Positions 47,944-55,632 of a DNA stretch of 64,000 nt are shown one piece after another; position 1 is the stretch's first letter; every line of letters begins with the position of its first letter. A program made the position numbers and the translations under genes. Source of the stretch: Chalciporus piperatus (Eukaryota > Basidiomycota > Agaricomycetes > Boletales > Boletaceae). Below the pieces are notes generated by a model. That model worked only from the letters and a program-made list of their open reading frames with translations. It was not told the DNA's origin and ran no database searches. Location of the stretch: contig JBBPTG010000106.1 in the NCBI GenBank assembly GCA_038093975.1, forward strand, positions 24,386 to 88,385, written 5' to 3'.

Positions 47944-48414
47944 TCAGTTTTCCATGTTGTCTGCGTCATGGAACTGCTGCCAACCGTGTTCGTCTAGGTT
48001 ATGAGGAACGTCAAGATGACCGTTGACCAGGGTGGGTGAGGGTGTTGGTCTCAGCGAAGCCACTAGGGCTGGAATAGGGTCATCTGCGTAACGAGGGGGC
48101 AAGACGTCGGGGTGCATAACTTTGAGAGTCATCCACATCTCGCTCCACGAGATCTGGTACTCGACGATGGTGGTACGATCCGTCACGAGCATGTGAACGA
48201 ATCGGAGGGAGGTGTAGAGCACGATGAGTGTCACGACCAGCGTAATGACGACGAGGAGGAGAAGGAGGACATAGATGACGACCGGCATGGCCATCAAGAG
48301 GAACAGGGAGGCGCTGATGACAGCGAGCCACGCGGTGCGGTGAAGCTTGTTGACCGACATGTCGGTCTGGGCAAGGGGGCGAGTATAGGCAACGCCGTTG
48401 AGGTATGCGTCCAT
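47944..48414 (-). CDS. Small two-pass membrane ORF between pol and 3' LTR
   Basis: An ORF of 156 codons on the same strand as gag and pol, located where env would sit in an env-bearing element. It starts MDAYLNGVAYTRPLAQTDMS, then has two adjacent strongly hydrophobic segments: TAWLAVISASLFLLMAMPVV and VLLLLLVVITLVVTLIVLYT. A soluble tail follows (VEYQISWSEMWMTLKVMHPD, then a proline-rich end). A TATATAAG box sits at 48479-48486, about 65 bases upstream of the ATG, suggesting its own transcript. The frame extends upstream to 48507 without an ATG. No similarity to a known family is recognised; it could be captured host sequence or an accessory gene of the element. Confidence 0.65.
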   Translation of the reverse strand: MDAYLNGVAYTRPLAQTDMSVNKLHRTAWLAVISASLFLLMAMPVVIYVLLLLLVVITLVVTLIVLYTSLRFVHMLVTDRTTIVEYQISWSEMWMTLKVMHPDVLPPRYADDPIPALVASLRPTPSPTLVNGHLDVPHNLDEHGWQQFHDADNMEN

Positions 48415-48510
48415 TATAGTGAGGGGTGTATGAGGAGTGTTCGTTGGGAAATGAAGGGTGGTGGGTGGGCATCCAGGCCTTATATACGTTGTTCTCCTAT
48501 TTGGCACTGT

Positions 48511-51500
48511 TTATGTGGGCGTAGCCCGTGTCTTTAATGGACTGGACAGATTTGCCATGAGTCTATCAATTTTGGCTGGTCCGTTGTCCGTGAGATTTTC
48601 TGGACGTTTCTGGAATAGGAATAAGAAATCCGCAGGGTTAATGGATAGAGCACGAGGTGCAGCTGGATTCTTTGCGTAGAAGTCCTTCAAGCAGCCCTTG
48701 GCGTTTGCCAAATTAGCTCTTGGTTCCCAAGTGCGATCGGTTTCATCATAACCTTTCCAGTGTACGAGGTATTCCAGTTTCTTTCCCTTGTACCGTGTGT
48801 CGACGATGTAGTCGACTTCCCATTCGTTGTCCCGTTCTTCCGTAACGAGGACTGGTCCAGGCCGTGCTGTAGGCTGGCCGTCAAGGCGGTCCTTGTAAGG
48901 TTTGATTCGACGGACATTAACCACAGGGTGGATTCGAATGTCTCGTGGAAGCTGTAGTTTTACTGCATTTGGCCCTGCCAAGGCGATGATTTTAAATGGT
49001 CCTAGCCATTTTTCAGATAATTTGTCTGATGCGCGTGTCAAACGCAAGTCTGTGGTTGACAGCATGACTTGCTGTCCAATTTCATATTCGGGCGCAGCCG
49101 AGCGGTGTTTATTGGCTAGCGATTTCATGCGTTCCTGGGCCTTGGCCAGGTTCTTTTCTACATCAGCAAGCGTTTTCCGCATTGCGTCTGTGAATGATTT
49201 GGCAGCTGGTGCCTGAGAAGTAGAAGCATGTGGTTCTGTGCCCATGCGTGGTTCGTATGAACGTGTGACTTCAAACGGCGATTTCTTCGTTGAAGTATGG
49301 TATTTGTTATTAATAGAGAACTGGGCGATGGCTAGCCAGTCTGCCCATTGGTTTTGTTTATCGAAGCAGTAGATTCGTAGAAACTTTCCAACTTCTTTGT
49401 TTACGATTTCTGATTGTCCGTCTGTCTGCGGATGGAATGCCGTACTGAGCTTGGTATCAATACCAAGAGCATCATTGATTTCTTTGGCGACTTGCGCCGC
49501 GAACTGCGGGCCTCGATCCGATGTAATGGATAAAGGAAGTCCATGATGCTTCCATACGTGAGAAAGGAATAGGCGAGCGGTTTCCAGGGCCGAACACGTT
49601 TTTGTGCATGGTATGAGTTCGACTTCTTTCGAGAAGCGATCTACAACTGTCAAGATTGCATTAAAACTACGTGATTCGGGTAAACCCGTAATGAAATCCG
49701 CAGTGATGTGTTGCCAGGGTCCACCAGGAACCGGTAAGGGTTGGAGAAGACCTGCGGGTGCCTGATTCGTTCCTTTGAATCTCTGGCAGGTCTGGCAGTG
49801 GGACACGTAATCTTTTACGAGAGTGGCGAGTCCAGGCCACATGTAAGATCGTTGAATGAGTTCTAATGTTTTCTCGTAACCGGGATGTCCTGCAGTCGGT
49901 GTGTCATGATGTAAACGAATGATGTCCATTCGGAGTACGTTGTCCTCCGGAATGTACAACCGATCTTCTTCGTCGTAGAGTAAGCCATCAAGCTTCTCAT
50001 GAATGCCTTTCTTCTGGAATTTCTGAACTTCTGTCTCAGATAGCTTGCACGTTGCAAGGAAGACTCTCTGCTTGATCCGTGCCCCTTCATCTGTCAGGGT
50101 GACTGTGCGGATATTTTCGGGATTAATGACCAATATTCCTTTATTGTCATTTTCAACTCCGACGGCGTGGTCTTCTCGACGTGAGAGAGCGTCAGCTTTT
50201 GCCATAGAAGGTCCAGGTTTGTAGACCCAAAGCATATTGAATCTAGATAGATATTGCGCCCAGCGCGCCTGTCGTCGGTTGAGATCCTGTCTCGTCATGA
50301 ACCACTGCAGATTTGCGTGGTCGTTCCAGATTTCAAACTGGTATTTAGCTCCTTCTAGGTAATGCCGCCATTGCTCTAGTGCCTGAATGACTGAGAGCAT
50401 TTCTTTATCGGCGATAGGATAATTCCGTTCTTGCGGAGTCATGGAATGAGATGAATAGGCAACCGGGTGCCATTTGTCTTCTTTCAGAATAGATAAGACT
50501 GCGCCTGTTGCGTAATTAGATGCATCGCATTCTAAGCGGAATTGACAGTTGCCGTCAGGGAAGGCGAGTATGGGAGCTGAGGTGAAACTCTTTTTCAGCG
50601 TATCAAACGCTATTTGACATTTGTCATCCCATATGAAGGCTTGTTCCTTTTTGGTTAGGTCATTGAGAGGACGTGCGACTTGCGCGTAGTCTTGAATGAA
50701 CCTTCGATAGAAGTTTGCTAAACCTAGGAAGCTTCTTACGCCTTTGACGTTCTTCGGCTCTGGCCATTCCAGTATGGCGGTGACTTTAGATTGATCCATT
50801 TTTATCCCATCTTTTCCTACGATCATTCCAAGGAATTCTACCTCTGATACGCGGAAATTGCATTTTTCGGGTTTCACGAATAGGTCATTTTCTTCCAGTC
50901 TGCGAAGAACTTCAAGCACGATTTTGTCATGTTCTGCCTGATTTTCTGTTTTGGTAAAGATCATCAAATCGTCTATGTAGACGACGAGCACGTCTTCCAT
51001 GTCTGCGAAGATCTCGTTCATCATCGCTTGGAATGTGCCGGGGGAGTTACAGAGACCGAAGTACATGACTCGGGGTTCGAAAGAACCACGGAAGCAAACG
51101 AAGGCGGCCTTCCATTCATCGCCTTCTTTGATGCGAACGTTGTTGTATCCCCATCTGAGATCCATCTTTGTGAATAATTTAGCTCCTTTGAGCTTGTCGA
51201 CGAGTTGGCCGATCAACGGTAATGGATAGTTATTTTTGACCGTGTGTTCATTTAGATAACGGTAGTCCTGTACCATGCGTTTACGTCCATCCTTTTTAGG
51301 GACAAAGAAGACTGGTGACGTTTGGGGGGATTTAGAAGGCGCGATGTAGCCCTTTTTGAGCTGATCATCGATGAAGTCGCTGACTTCCTTCTGTTCCGTC
51401 TCCGAAAGTGGTATCAGTCTACCCTTTTTAGGTTTGAACGTCTCTTTTAGATCAATAGCGTGATCCCACGGCTTGCGTAAGGGCATGCGCTCTGATTCTC

Positions 51501-52386
51501 CTTTAGAGAACACCTTGAGGAATTTGTGGTACTCTTTTGGGACCATTTCCTCCACGGTCTTTTCTTTTTCTTTGGGAATTTGCGCGTCAAGCGCATGGAT
51601 AGCGGAGTATGCAGAATACTGGGAATCTCGTTCCTGGTGATCTGGATCTTGGATATCTAGGTTTGGCCTTTCTTGGAGTAGGGCACACGTGTGTGGGCAA
51701 CGAGTCATTTTGACTGTTCCCTTACTCCAGTTAATATCCGGATTATGACGTTTCAGCCACAAGAATCCGAGTATGAAGGCGTTTTTGCCAAGATCTGTGA
51801 CCTCCGCAGTGACTTCTTCGCGGTGTCCTTCGTAATCTAGCACTAGCTCGGCTGAGTGCGTAATAGAACCAGCGGAATTCCTTGTTCCGTCCACGTTGTA
51901 AACGGGAATTGCATGACGTAACTTTGTCAAGGGAATGTGATGTGATTTCGCCCACTGGCGATCTATGAATATGGCATTTGCTCCTGAGTCAAGGAGTGCC
52001 GTAAGTGGAATGAATGTCCGACTTGTTTCAGGACGAATCTTGATTGCGAGAAGTATTTCGCGTTCCGGCGCGAACGAGCGCACGAAAGCATTGTCTGGGA
52101 TTTGTGTGGGAGAGGGGGAAATAGAGGAATTAAGCACCCGTGTAACGCCCGGGCCGAGCCCATCAAGGGACTCCTCTGTCGGCAAAGTAATATTTGAAAC
52201 TAATGTGTCATCCGTGTCATCATCGACGGAGTTTTCTATTTCTAGTGGTCCGTAGCGAGATCCTCTCACACACCCAGATGCGTGTGAAAGGGGTTTCAGT
52301 TTTCCGACTTGTCGGTAAGGGTGATGTAGTCCTGGAACCAAGCCTTTGCTTCTTCCAGACCCATGCCTCGGGTAGCTCGTACCCAA
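48511..52386 (-). CDS. Pol polyprotein (PR-RT-RNaseH-INT-chromodomain)
   Basis: Uninterrupted 1291-codon frame, read in -1 relative to gag with an overlap at 52296-52386; it has no ATG of its own at the start, so frameshifting from gag is expected. In order: protease (LTALLDSGANAIFIDRQWAK, DSG active site, near residue 130), reverse transcriptase with VPKKDGRKRMVQDYRYLN and YIDDLMIF, RNase H (FRLECDASNYATGAVLS), and integrase. Integrase has an HHCC zinc finger (LHHDTPTAGHPGYEKTLELI ... CQTCQRF) and the D,D,E core in TADFITGLPES, ITSDRGPQFAA and HPQTDGQSEIVNKEV. A C-terminal chromodomain (WEVDYIVDTRYKGKKLEYLV then HWKGYDETDRTWEP) defines a chromovirus, likely to guide insertion to heterochromatin. 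Confidence 0.97.
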   Translation of the reverse strand: MGTSYPRHGSGRSKGLVPGLHHPYRQVGKLKPLSHASGCVRGSRYGPLEIENSVDDDTDDTLVSNITLPTEESLDGLGPGVTRVLNSSISPSPTQIPDNAFVRSFAPEREILLAIKIRPETSRTFIPLTALLDSGANAIFIDRQWAKSHHIPLTKLRHAIPVYNVDGTRNSAGSITHSAELVLDYEGHREEVTAEVTDLGKNAFILGFLWLKRHNPDINWSKGTVKMTRCPHTCALLQERPNLDIQDPDHQERDSQYSAYSAIHALDAQIPKEKEKTVEEMVPKEYHKFLKVFSKGESERMPLRKPWDHAIDLKETFKPKKGRLIPLSETEQKEVSDFIDDQLKKGYIAPSKSPQTSPVFFVPKKDGRKRMVQDYRYLNEHTVKNNYPLPLIGQLVDKLKGAKLFTKMDLRWGYNNVRIKEGDEWKAAFVCFRGSFEPRVMYFGLCNSPGTFQAMMNEIFADMEDVLVVYIDDLMIFTKTENQAEHDKIVLEVLRRLEENDLFVKPEKCNFRVSEVEFLGMIVGKDGIKMDQSKVTAILEWPEPKNVKGVRSFLGLANFYRRFIQDYAQVARPLNDLTKKEQAFIWDDKCQIAFDTLKKSFTSAPILAFPDGNCQFRLECDASNYATGAVLSILKEDKWHPVAYSSHSMTPQERNYPIADKEMLSVIQALEQWRHYLEGAKYQFEIWNDHANLQWFMTRQDLNRRQARWAQYLSRFNMLWVYKPGPSMAKADALSRREDHAVGVENDNKGILVINPENIRTVTLTDEGARIKQRVFLATCKLSETEVQKFQKKGIHEKLDGLLYDEEDRLYIPEDNVLRMDIIRLHHDTPTAGHPGYEKTLELIQRSYMWPGLATLVKDYVSHCQTCQRFKGTNQAPAGLLQPLPVPGGPWQHITADFITGLPESRSFNAILTVVDRFSKEVELIPCTKTCSALETARLFLSHVWKHHGLPLSITSDRGPQFAAQVAKEINDALGIDTKLSTAFHPQTDGQSEIVNKEVGKFLRIYCFDKQNQWADWLAIAQFSINNKYHTSTKKSPFEVTRSYEPRMGTEPHASTSQAPAAKSFTDAMRKTLADVEKNLAKAQERMKSLANKHRSAAPEYEIGQQVMLSTTDLRLTRASDKLSEKWLGPFKIIALAGPNAVKLQLPRDIRIHPVVNVRRIKPYKDRLDGQPTARPGPVLVTEERDNEWEVDYIVDTRYKGKKLEYLVHWKGYDETDRTWEPRANLANAKGCLKDFYAKNPAAPRALSINPADFLFLFQKRPENLTDNGPAKIDRLMANLSSPLKTRATPT

Positions 52387-53483
52387 TCCATTTCTTTTCC
52401 TTTGCCCTTGTTTGGCTTAGGAGTTTCGGTGCTTTTATCCTCATCCCAGGAGGTGTGCTCTTCCGTGAAGCGAACATTTCTTGGTGCTTTGTACTTTTTG
52501 CACATACGTTTGTGCTCTCCTCTAGACCAGCCGCATTCTGAGCATTTGGTCTTGGGTTCCTTGCAGTCTCTGACGAAGTGGTCCTTGCCACAGTTGAAGC
52601 ATTTGGGCTTCCTGTCTCCGTTTGGTTTCTTAGTTTGGACGGCGTCAACGTCCATTGCGTTAGGGTCACGGCGTGTGATTCTGTCTGCCGTGCCTGCTTT
52701 GATGTATGAGAATAGCTCTTTCCTGTTACAGCGAGCGCGGATTGCTTCAACAAAGGTTTCGTAATTGTCGTATCTTCCCACATTCTCAAGTAGGAATTTG
52801 ACTGATTCTTGATCCGCGTTGCGCTCCAGGATTTCGATGTGACGTTCATCATCCCATCCATCCATCGCTCTGTGGATCTCGAATTTGGTTATGAAACTAG
52901 CGAATTTCATGTCGTGCTGTTTCAAACCCATGATCATCTTGCGATGATATTCTTGTTCGTTTGATGAACGGAACCGATCCGTCATCATTTTCTCGAAGTC
53001 ATTCCAAGTATGGGTTGTTCCATCTAAGATCTGTGCCATGGTGGCACGTGCGAAGTCTCCGGCGTCCCCGCCTTTCATTCGGCTAAGGGTTGCCTTTATT
53101 CCGGCCATCCCGGCAAGTACTCTGATGTTTTCTGCTCGCCAGGAGCGTACTCTCATCCACCATTCTTCAAACTTTTTGCCTTTGGACCCGTCATAGTCTC
53201 CTGGGTCAGCTACGATTTTCGATAGCCTTGGTTCGGCTGGTGGTACTGCTCCTGCTGGAGCTGGGGCTGCTGGCGTATTAAGAATCGCCCTGATCTGATC
53301 TGTTGCTTGATCGAGATCATCTCGTAATGTCTGATTTCTGAGTCTTTCATCTCGTAATGAATCTGTTTGGAATTCTAAGAAGAGCCTGAGGTGCGCTCCT
53401 AGAGCGGCTAAGTCCTGATTGTGATTCTGAGCGAGAGCGGAAAGGCTTGCTGCGAGTTCAGCTGGGAGTGCAGTTTGTGACAT
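52296..53483 (-). CDS. Gag of the chromovirus
   Basis: 395 residues starting at an ATG (MSQTALPAELAASLSALAQN). The capsid-like centre contains DYDGSKGKKFEEWWMRVRSW and RATMAQILDGTTHTWNDFEK. The C-terminal part has two zinc-binding motifs with non-standard spacing: CFNCGKDHFVRDC (CX2CX3HX4C) and CSECGWSRGEHKRMC (CX2CX6HX3C). It ends DYITLTDKSEN at 52296. The codons GAA AAC before the stop lie in the heptamer GGAAAAC at the shift region. Confidence 0.95.
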   Translation of the reverse strand: MSQTALPAELAASLSALAQNHNQDLAALGAHLRLFLEFQTDSLRDERLRNQTLRDDLDQATDQIRAILNTPAAPAPAGAVPPAEPRLSKIVADPGDYDGSKGKKFEEWWMRVRSWRAENIRVLAGMAGIKATLSRMKGGDAGDFARATMAQILDGTTHTWNDFEKMMTDRFRSSNEQEYHRKMIMGLKQHDMKFASFITKFEIHRAMDGWDDERHIEILERNADQESVKFLLENVGRYDNYETFVEAIRARCNRKELFSYIKAGTADRITRRDPNAMDVDAVQTKKPNGDRKPKCFNCGKDHFVRDCKEPKTKCSECGWSRGEHKRMCKKYKAPRNVRFTEEHTSWDEDKSTETPKPNKGKGKEMDWVRATRGMGLEEAKAWFQDYITLTDKSEN

Positions 53484-53491
53484 TGTTACTA

Positions 53492-54265
53492 CTAATACTT
53501 GTAGCGGGGTTGGGGAAGTTTGGGGTGCTTGGCACGTAGGACTATTCTAGAGATCTTCTCAGGATCGTTTATGTTTCCTACTTCTGTGCGTATGATCTTT
53601 CTCCGGAAGGCGGCGGGGATCTTTATCTTTTTGATCGGCCTAGCCGGTACAGGTCTCTCTGGTCCTGTGATTACGTCTCTCTCTCTCTTTGGGGTTCTAA
53701 CCTCTTCGTCAAACTCTTCGAGTCTCCTTTTGACGCTAGAGGTAGCGGATGCGGTTTTCGGCAACGAGGGTGCCTTCTCTGACAACCCACGTGGTACGAC
53801 TAATGGGGATGGAGCGGGGAGTGGGATCGAGGGGGCGATAGGCGTCTGGTCGTTGGGGTCGAACTCTTCGCTGATGAGTGACTCTTGGCTGACCGACGCT
53901 GGTCTGTCGAAGTCTCCGAGTATCCCGTCGAATAGCAGCCCCTGGGCGTATGCTATCGACGCGTCGTGGTAGGTTGCGTAACCTCCGTCTGAGTTCTTTC
54001 CAAAGTAGAACTGCTCTGGCTCTAATGCCGTGAGCGCTTTCAGCGTCCTGCTGAATGGTGAGAGGAGTCTAGCGGGTTCTTCTTCACCCACTGGGATCCG
54101 TGCGTCTGCAGCGGCCTCCGGCTCTGTCTCAACTATGGTCGGGATCGCGGTGACCCGTCCGTGCCTAGCTACTACTGAGGCTACGTAAGGATGGTCTAGG
54201 TTCTCGGCTTGCGAGTACCTCCCGGACCGGAAAGGGAGAAGAGTGGCGTGAAAAGATGGGAAGTA
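53492..54265 (-). CDS. Methionine-less leader ORF between 5' LTR and gag
   Basis: A 257-codon open frame upstream of gag on the same strand, ending eight bases before the gag ATG. It contains no methionine codon at all, so it cannot start at AUG within itself; a spliced leader exon (a CGTAG acceptor lies at its 5' end) or a non-AUG start would be needed. Composition is proline/serine-rich with acidic patches and basic clusters: SVKRRLEEFDEEVRTPKRER, ARPIKKIKIPAAFRRKIIRT. These resemble nuclear-localisation or nucleic-acid-binding signals. No family is recognised. Its length without stops and its exact juxtaposition to gag argue that it is used. Confidence 0.55.
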   Translation of the reverse strand, partial: YFPSFHATLLPFRSGRYSQAENLDHPYVASVVARHGRVTAIPTIVETEPEAAADARIPVGEEEPARLLSPFSRTLKALTALEPEQFYFGKNSDGGYATYHDASIAYAQGLLFDGILGDFDRPASVSQESLISEEFDPNDQTPIAPSIPLPAPSPLVVPRGLSEKAPSLPKTASATSSVKRRLEEFDEEVRTPKRERDVITGPERPVPARPIKKIKIPAAFRRKIIRTEVGNINDPEKISRIVLRAKHPKLPQPRYKY

Positions 54266-54381
54266 CACTACGAGGTCACGTTAACGTAGTTACTTGAGCG
54301 AGAGATTGTCCACGCACTTGCGACGCGATGAAGCGGTGGAGAACGATAGCGTAGAGGTGATAGAATGAAGCTTAGTTCAAG

Positions 54382-54899
54382 TGAAACGACCCAAAACTCG
54401 TATTGAGATCAGGTCTACACTATCGCCAAGTGAAGCGGTTTAGAAGAAGAGAATGGAGAACAACTGAGATAGGACGGTTGAGTCTTGGGGAAAGACCAAG
54501 TGAACTAAGCTGGGGTTACCAGCAGTTCCTTGGGGTTTATATACTATCCTAAGTGTTTGTACATGTTTGTACTAACTATAACTAAATAAGGGGTTACCCT
54601 GAACCCATGAGAATAGAAGTGAGATAAGAAGGCTGTGAAGCATAGCCGAGATAGCGGAGATGAAGTACATGAGGTGAAAGGCTGTGGCATAGCCATGCGC
54701 AGCACGGAGATTAACTGTCAAAGGTAAGGCAGTGCGTGAGAATGAATGTAACCATAATGGGCGACCGTGCGAAGAGTGAAAGTGAATGAGCACGTGTCTG
54801 AAAGATAAGATGAGAGAGATTAGATAAGATCGAATGGAACGAAACGTTGAAGTCCGAAAGGTGTCTGTGAAGGTGAGAGAACCGTAATGAACCGTAACA
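54382..54899 (-). repeat. 5' LTR of the chromovirus (right copy)
   Basis: 518 bases, TG at 54382 and CA at 54899. It has one extra A within CTGTCAAAGG relative to the left copy and about 16 substitutions. Transcription would start here on the minus strand. Confidence 0.93.
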
Positions 54900-55593
54900 C
54901 TTCCAGGGCGCTGATCACTTGCTGAATGACGGACTTGCCGACATTGGATCCAGGGATCGTCTCGTTGGTGCCCGGCTTGCGCTGCGTGAAAGGGGCCCGA
55001 TCAGTCCTGACGAGCGACTAGAGAGATGGGCGTTCACTCACTTTTTCTCGCGTAGCCTCGTAATCCAAGAACATCGCCACCTTCGCAGCCGTGACTGGGA
55101 ATGCAGGGACTGCAGTCCAGGCAGCATCTTGCTGCTGCAACTCACGCTGGTAGCAGTCCCACCACGACACGTAGTCACGCACACGACGGGCATACACGTC
55201 AGAGGTGCCCTTGTCGGCCCGCTCCTCTGCTGACACCCGTAGTCGCACGGCGTGCGATGCAGCGTCAAGGGCAGCGAGCGATCGCTCGATACCCGAAGAG
55301 GGTGTGCCAGGAAGCGAGGCTGGTGGCGAGAGCCGTTTGACGTCGTCAAACGACACATGGTCGGAGAAGGGAGCCGACATCGCTGCGCCTGTCATGTCGA
55401 CGTCCATGTGGACGATCATGCTGCTGGCAGACGCAGGTGAGAGGCTGGTGGACATGACGTCGGGAGCTGCTGCAGCTGGTGCTGTGGATGCGGACGCTGC
55501 CAACGTGGTCCTGCGCCGCTTGGCTGTACCGCCGTCGGGTTGCTCGAGCGTGCGAGCGCAAGTCTTGCGAGACGTCGCGCGGTCGGGAGGCAT
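54900..55593 (-). pseudogene. Truncated Crypton-like (Ndc10/CBF3-domain) tyrosine-recombinase gene
   Basis: Only the 5' part remains. The first exon (from the ATG at 55593, MPPDRATSRKTCARTLEQPD; an in-frame ATG at 55632 is an alternative) has a low-complexity leader and then YARRVRDYVSWWDCYQRELQ, VPAFPVTAAKVAMFLDYEA. A canonical intron (GTGAGT...CACGCAG) joins it to a second exon reading RKPGTNETIPGSNVGKSVIQ then QVISALE. These segments match a family abundant in Agaricomycetes with an Ndc10/CBF3 DNA-binding domain, generally considered Crypton-derived. The frame is cut at 54900 by the chromovirus LTR, so the catalytic recombinase half is missing. The family call rests on remembered motifs. 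Confidence 0.7.
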
Positions 55594-55632
55594 TGCGTGC
55601 GATTCGCGTCGAGTCTCTGGCGCGACTTCCAC

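Larger units (their letters stand above)
47394..54899 (-). mobile_element. Full-length Ty3/gypsy chromovirus
   Basis: A 7.5-kb LTR retrotransposon transcribed on the minus strand: right (5') LTR, a leader ORF, gag, pol, a small membrane ORF and left (3') LTR. A purine tract (AGGAAGGGGGTAG on the minus strand, 47911-47923) abuts the 3' LTR as expected for a polypurine tract. Gag and pol are uninterrupted and the LTRs differ at about 16 bases plus one indel by eye, so the insertion is fairly recent. The outer flanking five bases, CTATC on the left and CTTCC on the right, do not match, so no target-site duplication is seen. Confidence 0.93.

Noticed and set aside
48112..48537. Acidic plus-strand ORF opposite the small membrane ORF
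   Set aside because: It is antisense to the TM-encoding frame, and its acidic/histidine composition is the mirror of hydrophobic codons.
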